From contig JBQTIB010000022.1 of the NCBI GenBank assembly GCA_052389435.1, positions 1 through 64,000 on the forward strand: a stretch of DNA of 64,000 nt. Direction: 5' to 3'. Below are positions 17,308 to 26,197 of this stretch, one piece after another (position 1 is the first letter of the stretch; every line of letters begins with the position of its first letter). Source of the stretch: JBQTKD01 sp052389435 (GTDB taxonomy: Bacteria; Actinomycetota; Actinomycetes; Sporichthyales; Sporichthyaceae). The notes beneath the pieces are model-generated. The model saw nothing but the letters and a program-made list of their open reading frames with translations, was not told where the DNA came from and ran no database searches. A program made the translations under genes and the position numbers.

Positions 17308-17389
17308 ACGTTTCCGGCCGAATTGTGTGGAGCAACGTCGTGACCAACTTTGTGACCAAACTCGCTGATCGACTCGAAGGCGGCACCGC

Positions 17390-18238
17390 GTGACGCAGCC
17401 CGGCTCCGCCGCCGAGCGCGCCGCCGCCATGAAGCGGGCGATCTCCGCCGCGTTCGACAACTCCGCCGACAGCTACGAGCAGGTCGGGGTCGAGTTTTTC
17501 GCCCGGTTCGGAGCCGAGCTCGCGCGCCGCGCGCAGGCTGCCCCGGGCGAGAAGGTGCTCGACCTCGGCTGTGGGCGGGGGCACGTGCTGTTCCCGATCG
17601 CGGCGGCGATCGGCGAGGCCGGGCTCGTGGTGGGCACCGACCTCTCCGCCCGGATGGTCGAACTGTGCGCTCTGGAGGCTGCCGAACGGGGTCTGATCCA
17701 GGCGAGCGTGGAGGTGGGGGACGCAGCGGCGCCCGCCTTCCCGCCGGGAAGCTTCGACGTCGTCACCGCGGGGATGGTCATGTTCTTCGTGCCGGACCCC
17801 CGGTCCGCGCTCCGCGCCGTCCTGCGCGTGCTGCGCCCGGGCGGGCGGTTGGCGATGAGTTCGTTCGGGCCGTCGGATCCGAAGTTCGCCGAGACGATGG
17901 CGATCCTCTACCGGCACCGCGTCGGCGAACCGTGGGAGGACAACCCCGACAGGCCCTTCGACTCCAGCGAGTCGATCGCCGCCATGCTCGAAGAGGCGGG
18001 CTTCCTCGAGGTGGACGTCGTCGAGGACTCCTGCGAGATCGTGTTCTCCTCCGCCGACCACTACTGGGCCTGGGTGGGCTCGCACGGCGGTCGGATCATG
18101 ATCGACGAGGTCGGCCCGGAACGACTGCCCGCCGCCAAGGCCGAGGTGTACGCGATGTTGGCGCCGCACGCCGACGCCTCCGGGGCGTTGCGACACTCCG
18201 CGATCACCCGGTACGCCACCGCCCGCACTCCCTGCTGA
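17390..18238 (+). CDS. Class I SAM-dependent methyltransferase
   Basis: 282 residues from GTG 17390. Motif I is VLDLGCGRGHVLFPIAAAIG, with the acidic residue in GTDLSARMVELC; motif III is RVLRPGGRLAMSSFG. This is a Methyltransf_11/UbiE-like fold. The substrate is unknown. It is unrelated in detail to the six zinc-ribbon methyltransferases further right. It lies divergent from the secreted hydrolase and 63 bases upstream of hisS. Confidence 0.88.
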   Translation: MTQPGSAAERAAAMKRAISAAFDNSADSYEQVGVEFFARFGAELARRAQAAPGEKVLDLGCGRGHVLFPIAAAIGEAGLVVGTDLSARMVELCALEAAERGLIQASVEVGDAAAPAFPPGSFDVVTAGMVMFFVPDPRSALRAVLRVLRPGGRLAMSSFGPSDPKFAETMAILYRHRVGEPWEDNPDRPFDSSESIAAMLEEAGFLEVDVVEDSCEIVFSSADHYWAWVGSHGGRIMIDEVGPERLPAAKAEVYAMLAPHADASGALRHSAITRYATARTPC

Positions 18239-18301
18239 GCAGGGGAGGCGGGCGCGCTTCCTAGAATTGCCCGCCGATCCCGCTTGAGGAGTGCCTGCCC
18301 G

Positions 18302-19621
18302 ATGGCCAACGACCGCATCGTCCGCCCCGCGCCCATTTCCGGCTTCCCGGAGTGGCTGCCGGAGGTTCGCCGCGCGGAGCAGGACTGGCTCGACCGGGTT
18401 AGGGCCACCTACGAGCGGTACGGCTTCTGTTCGGTGGAGACCCCGTCGGTCGAGGCGCTCGAGGTGCTGACGGCCAAGGGCGAGACCTCCCAGGAGGTCT
18501 ACACGCTGAGCCGTCTGCAGGCCGAGCCCGGCGACTCCGGCGCCCGCCTCGGGCTGCACTTCGACCTCACCGTCCCGCTCGCGCGGTACGTCGCCCAGCA
18601 CTTCAACGACCTGGTGTTCCCCTTCAAGCGGTACGCCATCGGGCGGGTGTGGCGCGGGGAGCGGCCGCAGGAGGGCCGCTTCCGCGAATTCACCCAGTGC
18701 GACATCGACGTCATCAACGTGGACAGGGTGCCCCTGCACTTCGACGCCGAGGTGCCGCGGATCGTGCACGAGGCGCTGACCGACCTCGGCGTGGGTCCGT
18801 TCTGCATCGGCGTCAACAACCGCAAGGTGCTGCAGGGCTTCTACTCCGGTCTGGGAATCGCCGATCCGCTCGGCGTGATCCGGATCGCCGACAGGCTCGA
18901 CAAGATCGGCGCGGACGCCGTCGGCAAACTCCTCGCCACGGACCTGGATCTGACGCCCGCTCAGGTGAGCGCGTGCCTCGAGCTCGCGCAGATCAAGGGC
19001 GACTCCTCTGTCCTCGACGCCGTCGCGAACCTCGGTTCCTCCGGCGAACTGCTCGAGGAGGGTTTGACGGAATTGAAGTTCGTCCTCGACGAACTCGCCG
19101 ATCTGCCCGCGGGCTCGATCTCCGCGGACCTGTCGATCGCCCGCGGCCTGGACTACTACACGGGCACGGTCTACGAGGGCAAGCTGCTCGAGGCTCCGGG
19201 CTTCGGCGCGATCTGCTCCGGTGGCCGGTACGACAACCTGGCGGGGGAGTTCATCCGCAAGGACCTGCCGGGCGTGGGCATGTCGATCGGCCTGAGTCGC
19301 ATCTTCGCCAAGTTCGTGGCCGATGGGGCCTTTTCCGGCGGCCCGAAGTCCCCCGCCGACGTGCTGGTCGTCATTCCGTCCGCCGACCGTCGCGGCGAGG
19401 CGCTGGCGACCGCCCGGCAGCTGCGCTCCCGGGGACTGAAGGTCGAGACCTACCACGAGGCCGCGAAGGTCGGAAACCAAATCCGCTACGCCTCGCGCAA
19501 GCTGATCCCGAACGTCTGGTTCCCGCCGTTCGACGACTCCAAGCCGCACGAGGTGAAGGACATGCTCTCGGGCGAGCAGAGCACAGCCGACCCCGCGACC
19601 TGGGTACCGGTCGCGCGCTAG
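18302..19621 (+). CDS. hisS: Histidyl-tRNA synthetase
   Basis: 439 residues. Attaches histidine to tRNA-His. Class II motif 2 (IGRVWRGERPQEGRFREFTQCDIDVI region), the histidine-binding ARGLDYYTGTVYE and CSGGRYDNLAG are intact, and a C-terminal anticodon-binding domain starts near 335 (ADVLVVIPSADRRGEALATA). It starts at ATG 18302, with GAGGAG about 9 bases upstream. A lone TAGAAT (18262-18267) could be a -10 element. The end overlaps the convergent methyltransferase gene by 4 bases. Confidence 0.93.
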   Translation: MANDRIVRPAPISGFPEWLPEVRRAEQDWLDRVRATYERYGFCSVETPSVEALEVLTAKGETSQEVYTLSRLQAEPGDSGARLGLHFDLTVPLARYVAQHFNDLVFPFKRYAIGRVWRGERPQEGRFREFTQCDIDVINVDRVPLHFDAEVPRIVHEALTDLGVGPFCIGVNNRKVLQGFYSGLGIADPLGVIRIADRLDKIGADAVGKLLATDLDLTPAQVSACLELAQIKGDSSVLDAVANLGSSGELLEEGLTELKFVLDELADLPAGSISADLSIARGLDYYTGTVYEGKLLEAPGFGAICSGGRYDNLAGEFIRKDLPGVGMSIGLSRIFAKFVADGAFSGGPKSPADVLVVIPSADRRGEALATARQLRSRGLKVETYHEAAKVGNQIRYASRKLIPNVWFPPFDDSKPHEVKDMLSGEQSTADPATWVPVAR

Positions 19622-20649
19622 CGCCGGCGGGCGAGAATCCGGTAGGCGTTGGCGCGGTCGGTCTTCTTCGCGACGAAGTCCAGGGCCTGGTCCAGCTTCC
19701 ACGTCGCCCGCAGGATCGGCGTGCCGATCTTCCAGGCCCTCGCGTTGCGGGCGCGGGCCGCCTCGGTGGGCTCCCCCGGCAGCCACGGCTGGTTCGGGTC
19801 CGGCCCGAGGGCCAGGATCGCGAGCACCACGGCGTAGGTGAGGTCGCCCGGCACCTGCGCGGCGCCGCGGTCCACCTGGACGATCGTGAAGTCGCGTTCC
19901 ACCAGGGCCTGCTGCAGGTTCGCGAGCGTGGGGAAGTGCTGGTGCTGCGGCTGAAACCAGGCCACCCACCACTTGCCGAGCACCCGGCCCCAGATGCACT
20001 CCGGGTCGGGAATCTCGATGAGCAGATGAGCGCCGGGTGCGAGGACCTTCGCGGCGACGTCGAGTTCGGCGCGCGGGTCGCGGGTGTGCTCGAGGTAGTG
20101 GTGCATGCTCACCACGTCGTGCCTGCCCGCGAGGCGGTCGGCCAGGTCGCCGAACTCGCCGCGGTGGCCCTCGTCGAGCCAGCCGCGCTCCAGACCCTCC
20201 TCGACGCTGGTGCCGAAGTCGATGCCCACCATGCGGGTGTCGGGCAGCACCTGGCGGGCGTCGTTGGAGAAGTGGCCGTACCCGCAGCCGACGTCGAGCC
20301 AGGACTTCGGCGTCGTGTATTTCGCGACCATCCGCGCGCGGGCCAGGTAGGCCTCGGTCATCCCGGAAAATGTGCGCTCCCACGTCTCCTTGCCCAGGCC
20401 GTCGTAGAAGTCGCGGTAGTAGAAGTTCAGCCCCTCCGGGCTCAGTCGCGGGTTCTGGAACGTGTGCCTGCAGCGGCGGCACCGCGAGAGCGTGAAGGCG
20501 CCCGGCTTGCGCTGCAGCATGTCGCGCGTGCGCAGATGCACCGTCAGATCCGTCGACCGACACCAGGGACAGTCCGAGCGAGGAGCCTCGAAGAAGCGCT
20601 CGAGCCCGAGGGCGATCTCGCGGGCGTAGTCCTCGCGGGTGCTGGTCAT
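19618..20649 (-). CDS. Zinc-ribbon class I methyltransferase, paralogue 1
   Basis: 343 residues. The N-terminal part (about 27-70) carries two Cys pairs (CPWC, CRRC followed by RHTFQNPRLS), a likely zinc ribbon. Then comes the family phrase FYYRDFYDGLG, SAM motif I WLDVGCGYGHFSNDA, acidic MVGIDFG, HHYLEHTRDP and HLLIEIPDPE, and a C-terminal region with WFQPQHQHF. This is the last of six paralogues in this cluster. Its start overlaps the upstream paralogue stop as ATGA. The acceptor is unknown; with the neighbouring lipid/polyketide synthase, a role in decorating that product is inferred. Confidence 0.85.
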   Translation of the reverse strand: MTSTREDYAREIALGLERFFEAPRSDCPWCRSTDLTVHLRTRDMLQRKPGAFTLSRCRRCRHTFQNPRLSPEGLNFYYRDFYDGLGKETWERTFSGMTEAYLARARMVAKYTTPKSWLDVGCGYGHFSNDARQVLPDTRMVGIDFGTSVEEGLERGWLDEGHRGEFGDLADRLAGRHDVVSMHHYLEHTRDPRAELDVAAKVLAPGAHLLIEIPDPECIWGRVLGKWWVAWFQPQHQHFPTLANLQQALVERDFTIVQVDRGAAQVPGDLTYAVVLAILALGPDPNQPWLPGEPTEAARARNARAWKIGTPILRATWKLDQALDFVAKKTDRANAYRILARRR

Positions 20650-21737
20650 CTCGACTCTCTACGGAGAAGAACGCGGTAGGTGTTCGCGTCGTCGGTCAGG
20701 TGGGCGAGTTTGGTCAGCGCGGCGTCGACGCGGTGCATGGCCTGGAACCCCCTGGGGGCCAGGCGCTTCCACACCAACTCGTGTCGGGCCCTTCGCTTCG
20801 GCGTCTCCGGCTCGCCCAGCCACGGCAGGCTCGGGTCTCGGCCGACGACGGCGAAGAACTGCACGAGCGCCCAGGTGGCGTCGATGCCGATGTGCGCCGG
20901 CCCCTTGACGATCTTCAGCGGGGTGAAGCCACGCTCGGCGAGCGCGTTGAGCAGGTTCGGCAGCGGGATCATGTGCTGGTGCTGCGGCTGCAGTAGCGGG
21001 AACCACCAGCGACCGAAGCCCGGAGCAAGGCCGTAGTCGGGGTCGGGCATCTCGACCAGTAGGTGGTCGCCGGGCTTGAGTACCCGGGCGGCCGCGTCGA
21101 GTTCGGCGCGTGGATCGCGGGTGTGCTCGAGGTAGTGATGCATGCTCAGGACGTCGAACCGACCCGCCAGTTCGTCCACGAGATCGGGGAAGAGCCCGCG
21201 GTGGCCCTTGGCCAGCCAACCCCGCCGTTCGCCGAGTTCGACGCCTTCGCCGAGGTCGAGCCCCTCGAAGACCGTGTCCGGCGCAACCTCGCGGGCGTGC
21301 TTGGCGAAGTGGCCGTAACCGGTTCCCACGTCGAGCCAGGTCTTGGGGTGCGCCACTTCGAGTACGTCCCGGGCCCGGGCCAGGTTCACCTTGGTGCCAC
21401 CGTCGAACACCGGCTCCATGACCTGCCGGCCCAGGCCGTCGTAGAAGTCCCGGTAGTAGAACTCCAGGCCCTCCAGCGACAGCCGGGGGTTCTGAAAGAC
21501 GTGGCGGCAGCCTCGGCAGCGGGACAGGGTGAACACGCCCGGCTTGCCCTGGATCAGGTCCCCCATCCGCATCCGGACCGTCAGGTTGCGGGACTCACAC
21601 CACGGGCACGTCTCGCGCGGCGGCTCGAAGAAGCGCGCCGGGTCGCCGTCGAGCGCCAACGCATACCAGGCCTCCGCCTGCGCGCGCGCTGCGTCTGGGC
21701 GGCTCGCAAGCTCGCCACCAGCGTTGTCTACGGCCAT
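20646..21737 (-). CDS. Zinc-ribbon class I methyltransferase, paralogue 2
   Basis: 363 residues from ATG 21737. Same layout as its neighbours: Cys pairs CPWC and CRGC, FYYRDFYDGLG, motif I WLDVGTGYGHFAKHA, HHYLEHTRDP, HLLVEMPDPD and LQPQHQHM. The N-terminus is about 20 residues longer than in paralogue 1. It is separated from paralogues 3-6 by a glycosyltransferase gene on the opposite strand and has its own upstream region, so it and paralogue 1 form a two-gene unit divergent from that gene. Confidence 0.85.
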   Translation of the reverse strand: MAVDNAGGELASRPDAARAQAEAWYALALDGDPARFFEPPRETCPWCESRNLTVRMRMGDLIQGKPGVFTLSRCRGCRHVFQNPRLSLEGLEFYYRDFYDGLGRQVMEPVFDGGTKVNLARARDVLEVAHPKTWLDVGTGYGHFAKHAREVAPDTVFEGLDLGEGVELGERRGWLAKGHRGLFPDLVDELAGRFDVLSMHHYLEHTRDPRAELDAAARVLKPGDHLLVEMPDPDYGLAPGFGRWWFPLLQPQHQHMIPLPNLLNALAERGFTPLKIVKGPAHIGIDATWALVQFFAVVGRDPSLPWLGEPETPKRRARHELVWKRLAPRGFQAMHRVDAALTKLAHLTDDANTYRVLLRRESR

Positions 21738-21821
21738 GGCAACAGTCTGCCCGGATCTTCGAACCGGAGGCAGGCGGAACACTAGGTTCGTGATCGTGTC
21801 CGGTCCAGTAGTTTCGGGGCC

Positions 21822-22931
21822 GTGAAGCTCCGGCCGCTCGATGTCCCCGTCGCCGTCGGGACGGTGCTGTCCATCGCCGGCGCGGTCACCGTGATCCGCA
21901 ACTGCATCTCGGCGCAGCGCCCGCCGTACCCGCCGCCGGCGGTGACCGAGACCGTCTCGGTGCTGATTCCGGCGCGCAACGAGGCGCACCGCATCTCCCC
22001 GACGCTGCTGTCCCTGCTCGCTCAGGAGCACGTCACGGACCTCGAGATCGTCGTGCTCGACGACGACTCCTCCGACGGCACCGGCGAGGTGGTGACACGC
22101 CTCGCCGACGGCGACCCGAGGGTACGGGTGATCTCCGGCCGACCGCTGGCCGAGGGCTGGCGGGGAAAGCCGCACGCGTGCATGCAGTTGGCGCAGGCCG
22201 CTCGCGGTTCGGTGCTGATCTTCGTCGACGCCGACGTCGAGTTCGCCCCCCATGCGGTGGCCTCCGCCGTGACGATGCTTCGCGAGCACGGCCTCGGCCT
22301 GCTCTCGCCGTTCCCGAGGCAGGTCATGGGGACGCCGATCGAACGGCTCTACCAGCCGATGGTCAACTGGACGCTCATGTCCAACATGGCCAAGAAGGTC
22401 GATCCGGCCACCGGCCTGCCGCCCACCAACTTCGCCAACGGCCAGTTCATGGTCTTCGACGCCGACGCCTACCTAAGGGCCGGCGGGCACGAGGCGGTGA
22501 AGACCGCGATCGTCGAGGACTTCACGATCCTGCACGTGCTGCTCGCGAGCGGCGCCAAGGCGGCTGCGATCGACGGAACCCAGCTCGCGTCGTGCCGGAT
22601 GTACTCCGGGGGCCGGGAGCTCGTCGACGGGTACGCCAAGTGGCTGGCCGACCTGATCGACACCCCGAAGAAGGTGGCCTGGTCGGCCGGAATGATCGCG
22701 CTGGTCCAGGTGCTCCCGCCGCTCGCCGCCCTGCGGGGATCGCGCATCGGGCTGCTCGGCTACGCGGCGGCCGTCGCCGGGCGTGTGGTCGTCGCGCGCC
22801 GCTTCGGCGAACCGGGCCTGCCGTGGTCCCTGGCCCACCCCGCCGCCTGCGCCATGTCCGCGGGAATGATCGTGGAGTCTCGCCGGCGGAAAAAGCGCAG
22901 GACCGCGTCCTGGAAGGGCCGCACTCTCTGA
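21822..22931 (+). CDS. Membrane-associated family-2 glycosyltransferase
   Basis: 369 residues from GTG 21822. One N-terminal membrane segment (about 9-25) is followed by a GT-A domain (VSVLIPARNEAHRI, DDDSSDGTGEV, FVDADVEF as the DxD motif, VEDF). Two hydrophobic segments follow near the C-terminus and then a basic tail. The layout resembles CrtQ-type and other polyprenyl or lipid glycosyltransferases that work at the inner face of the membrane. It is the only plus-strand gene inside the methyltransferase array. Sugar donor and acceptor are unknown; a role in glycosylating the cluster's product is inference. Confidence 0.85.
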   Translation: MKLRPLDVPVAVGTVLSIAGAVTVIRNCISAQRPPYPPPAVTETVSVLIPARNEAHRISPTLLSLLAQEHVTDLEIVVLDDDSSDGTGEVVTRLADGDPRVRVISGRPLAEGWRGKPHACMQLAQAARGSVLIFVDADVEFAPHAVASAVTMLREHGLGLLSPFPRQVMGTPIERLYQPMVNWTLMSNMAKKVDPATGLPPTNFANGQFMVFDADAYLRAGGHEAVKTAIVEDFTILHVLLASGAKAAAIDGTQLASCRMYSGGRELVDGYAKWLADLIDTPKKVAWSAGMIALVQVLPPLAALRGSRIGLLGYAAAVAGRVVVARRFGEPGLPWSLAHPAACAMSAGMIVESRRRKKRRTASWKGRTL

Positions 22932-22959
22932 CCGGGCGCGGACGCCCGGGCATCGCCGG

Positions 22960-24042
22960 CTACTCCTTGCGGGCCACGACGCGATAGAGGTTGGCATCGC
23001 CCGTCCGCTTCACGATCGGTGCGAGTGCGGTGTCGGCCCTGAGTGCCCAGGGCAGCATCTTCGGGAACGCCTTCTCCCACACCAGCGAGGTCCATCGGCG
23101 CCGCAGCGCGCTCTGCCGTCGGGGGCGCCAGGGCAGCCGTGGGTCGGGTGCCGCGGTGACGGTCATCGACGCCATGGCACACGTGATGTCGACCGGGATG
23201 TGCGCCTCGGCGAACTGCACCGACACCGGGCGCAGACCGCGTTCGGTCAGCGCCGCGAGCAGATTGGGCAGGGGGGCGAAGTGCAGGTGCTGCGGCTGGA
23301 ACCACTGCACCCACCAGCCGCGCAGCACGCGCAGCCGCGACTCCGGGTTCGGCACCTCGATCTGCAGTAGTCCGCCGACGGGGAGAACCTTGGCCGCCAG
23401 GTCCAGTTCGCTGCGGATGTCCAGGACGTGCTCGAGGTAGTGGAACATGCTGACGACGTCGTAACGCCCCGTCAGTTCTTCGGCCACATCGGGAAACCAG
23501 CCCCGATGCGCGGTCTCGACCCAGCCCTTGGCGGCGGCGTCCACGACACCCTGCCCCTGGTCCAGTCCGTCGAAGACGGTGTCCGGGAACTCGAGTTTCG
23601 CGTCGCGGCAGAAGTGTCCGTACCCGGCCCCGATGTCCAGCCAACGCTTCGGCGAGGTGCCGCCGGGAAAGAACGGTGCCAACTGCCGGGCGCGCGTTCG
23701 ATAGATCTCCGTGCGGGTGTCGAAGATCGACTCCATCATTCCGCGGCCGAGGCCGTCGTAGAAGTCGCGGTAGTAGAAGTCCAGGCCCGCAACGGTGAGC
23801 ATCGGGTTCTGGAACACGTGCCGGCACACCCGGCAGCGGTCCAGCACGAAGCGGCCGGGCTTGCGCTGGTTGCGGTCTCCGGTGCGCAGGATCGTCTTCA
23901 GGTCCGGCGATTCACACCACGGGCACGTCGTGCGACGCGGATTGAAGAACCTCTCGACGCCGCCTGCGAGATCGGCCTCGTAGCCCGGGCGGCGCGAGGC
24001 GAACTCGGCGTCCGCGTCGCCCGTCGTCGCCTGCTCCGTCAT
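22960..24042 (-). CDS. Zinc-ribbon class I methyltransferase, paralogue 3
   Basis: 360 residues. Cys pairs CPWC and CRVC, FYYRDFYDGLG, motif I WLDIGAGYGHFCRDA, then FHYLEHVLDI, where the usual first His of HHYLEH is Phe, and QIEVPNPES. The C-terminal region ends RTGDANLYRVVARK, which matches the ends of its paralogues. It is the last gene of a five-gene coupled series (glycosyltransferase, paralogues 6, 5, 4, 3). The start overlaps the paralogue 4 stop as ATGA. Confidence 0.85.
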   Translation of the reverse strand: MTEQATTGDADAEFASRRPGYEADLAGGVERFFNPRRTTCPWCESPDLKTILRTGDRNQRKPGRFVLDRCRVCRHVFQNPMLTVAGLDFYYRDFYDGLGRGMMESIFDTRTEIYRTRARQLAPFFPGGTSPKRWLDIGAGYGHFCRDAKLEFPDTVFDGLDQGQGVVDAAAKGWVETAHRGWFPDVAEELTGRYDVVSMFHYLEHVLDIRSELDLAAKVLPVGGLLQIEVPNPESRLRVLRGWWVQWFQPQHLHFAPLPNLLAALTERGLRPVSVQFAEAHIPVDITCAMASMTVTAAPDPRLPWRPRRQSALRRRWTSLVWEKAFPKMLPWALRADTALAPIVKRTGDANLYRVVARKE

Positions 24043-25124
24043 GCGTCGTCTCGACGGGCCAGTACGCGGTAGGCGTTGCCGCCGTCGGTCGCGCGGATCA
24101 GCGGAGCCACCAACTGGTCGGCCTTCCAGGCCCACTTGAGCAGTTTGGGTGCGACCTTCCACACCTTCTCCAGCCGTCGGTAGTCCGACGGGGTTGCCTC
24201 GGGCAGCCAGGGGAAGCGCGGATCGGGGGAGATCATCGTGGTGATCGACAGCACCGCGCAGGTGAGGTCGACGGGGATGTGCGCCTCCTTGCGCTGGAAG
24301 GCCACGGGAGTCAGCCCACGTTCCACCAACGCCTGCAGCAGGTTGCTCGACGGGATGAGATTCAGGTGCTGTGGCTGGAAGTACGGCGTCCAGAGCCGGC
24401 CGAAGATCTTGGCGGTGATCGACGTCGGGTCGGGTACCTCGATGAGCAGGTAGGAGCCGGGCTTCATGACGCGCGCGACGACGTCGAGTTCGGCGCGCGG
24501 ATTGACGACGTGTTCGAGGTAGTGATGCATGCTCAGGACGTCGTACTTGCCGGCGACCTGGTCGGCGAGGTCGGGCAGTTCGCCGCGGTAGACGTTGGTC
24601 AGCCATCCGCGCTTGCGGCCCTCTTCCACGCCGGCGCCCATGTCGAGGCCGTCGAAGACCGTGGTGGGCCAGACTTCGGCGGCGTCCTTGCAGAAGTGCC
24701 CGAACCCGGTGCCGATGTCGAGCCAGTTCTTCGGCGTCAGGAACGGAGCGACCATCTTGGCGCGGGACAGGTACAGCTCCCGGTGCGCGGCGAAGATGCC
24801 CTCGGTGCGGGAGGCGCCGAGGCCGTCGTAGAAGTCGCGGTAGTAGAAGCCGAGGCCCTCCCCGGACAGGCGCGGGTTCTGGAAGACGTGCTTGCACGTC
24901 TTGCATTCGTCCATGGTGAAGACGCCCGGCTTGCGCTGCAGGACGTCGGAGGTCCGCACCCGGGTCTTCAGGCGGTCGGATCCGCACCACGGGCAGGTGG
25001 TGGCCCGCGGCAGCAGGAACCGTTCGATCCCCGCGGCGATCTGTTCGGCGTACCAGGGGCGCTGTGCCGCGAACTCGTCGTCCGAAGGCGCCGGAGTAAC
25101 CATCTCGGGTTCGATCGCAGTCAT
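24039..25124 (-). CDS. Zinc-ribbon class I methyltransferase, paralogue 4
   Basis: 361 residues. Cys pairs CPWC and CKTC, FYYRDFYDGLG, motif I WLDIGTGFGHFCKDA, HHYLEHVVNP and LLIEVPDPTS; the C-terminus has the shared YRVLARR. ATG 25124 has a good ribosome-binding site (AGGGGAAG) and overlaps the stop of paralogue 5 as ATGA. The core motifs for SAM binding are intact, so it is probably active. The substrate is unknown. Confidence 0.85.
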   Translation of the reverse strand: MTAIEPEMVTPAPSDDEFAAQRPWYAEQIAAGIERFLLPRATTCPWCGSDRLKTRVRTSDVLQRKPGVFTMDECKTCKHVFQNPRLSGEGLGFYYRDFYDGLGASRTEGIFAAHRELYLSRAKMVAPFLTPKNWLDIGTGFGHFCKDAAEVWPTTVFDGLDMGAGVEEGRKRGWLTNVYRGELPDLADQVAGKYDVLSMHHYLEHVVNPRAELDVVARVMKPGSYLLIEVPDPTSITAKIFGRLWTPYFQPQHLNLIPSSNLLQALVERGLTPVAFQRKEAHIPVDLTCAVLSITTMISPDPRFPWLPEATPSDYRRLEKVWKVAPKLLKWAWKADQLVAPLIRATDGGNAYRVLARRDDA

Positions 25125-26197
25125 CTCTTGCTTCCCCTCATGTGCTCGCCTCGTCGTGCCAGCACTCGGTACACATTGCCGGTCCCGGTCCTTCGCAGCA
25201 ACGGCGCCAGACGCAGGTCCGCGGCGTAGGCCGCCTTCATCGCGGGCGACAGCGCCTTCCACACCCGGGCGCGGGTGCGCCGCGCCCGGTCGGTGGCCGG
25301 GGGCCGCCAGGGCAGGTCGGGGTCGGGTCCGAGGATCTGGCCAACCGCGATCACCGCCGCCGTCAGGTCGATCGGCATGTGCGCCTCGCCGCGCTCCACC
25401 GCGACCGGGACCAGGTCCCGTTCGGTCAACGCGGCGAGCAGGTTGCGCATGGGGAACAGGTGCAGGTGCTGGACCTGGAAGGCGGGCGTCCACAGCGGCC
25501 CGAGCGCCCGGCCGAGCCGACACTCCGGGTCCGGCATCTCGATCAGCAGATACGAACCCGGATCGAGCACGTCGGCGACCACGTCGAGTTCGACGTGTGG
25601 ATCGGGGATGTGCTCGAGGTAGTGGATCAGGCTGATCACGTCGTGACTGCCCGTCAGTTCCCCGGCCAGGTCGCGTAGGTTCCCGCGGTAGGCGGTGTCC
25701 AGCCAGCCGCGCTCCGCGCCTTCGGCGACCGCCGCCCCGAAGTCCAGCCCCGAAAACCTCGTGGTCGGCAGAATCGAGCGGGCGTCCTTGGCGAAGTGCC
25801 CGTACCCGCAGCCCACGTCCAGCCAGTTCTGGGGCGTGGTGAAGGCGCCCACCATGCGGGCGCGACCGAGGTAGAACTCCGTCTGCGCCGCGAACATCGT
25901 TTCGACGGTCGCGCCGCCGAGGCCGTCGTAGAAGTCCCGGTAGTAGAAGTCCAGGCCCTCCGGGGTGATGCTCGGGTTCTGGAACACGTGGCCGCAGGTA
26001 CGGCAGCCGTCCCAGGTGAAGCTGCCGGGTTTGCGCTGCACGAAGTCCGGGGCTCGGTTGCACCGCTTCAGCCGCCCGGAGCCGCACCACGGGCAGGTGC
26101 GTCGGGGCCGGGCGAAGAAGCGCTCGACGCCGCCGGCGAGATCGGCGGCGTAGCGTGCGCGGAGGTCCTCCAACTCCGCGTCGGCCGGCGCGGTCAC
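25121..26197 (-). CDS. Zinc-ribbon class I methyltransferase, paralogue 5
   Basis: 358 residues from GTG 26197. Cys pairs CPWC and CRTC, FYYRDFYDGLG, motif I WLDVGCGYGHFAKDA, then IHYLEHIPDP (first His replaced by Ile) and LLIEMPDPE. It shows VQHLHLF where paralogues have PQHQHF, so this part of the acceptor region differs. Both ends overlap neighbours by 4 bases. Confidence 0.85.
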   Translation of the reverse strand: MTAPADAELEDLRARYAADLAGGVERFFARPRRTCPWCGSGRLKRCNRAPDFVQRKPGSFTWDGCRTCGHVFQNPSITPEGLDFYYRDFYDGLGGATVETMFAAQTEFYLGRARMVGAFTTPQNWLDVGCGYGHFAKDARSILPTTRFSGLDFGAAVAEGAERGWLDTAYRGNLRDLAGELTGSHDVISLIHYLEHIPDPHVELDVVADVLDPGSYLLIEMPDPECRLGRALGPLWTPAFQVQHLHLFPMRNLLAALTERDLVPVAVERGEAHMPIDLTAAVIAVGQILGPDPDLPWRPPATDRARRTRARVWKALSPAMKAAYAADLRLAPLLRRTGTGNVYRVLARRGEHMRGSKR

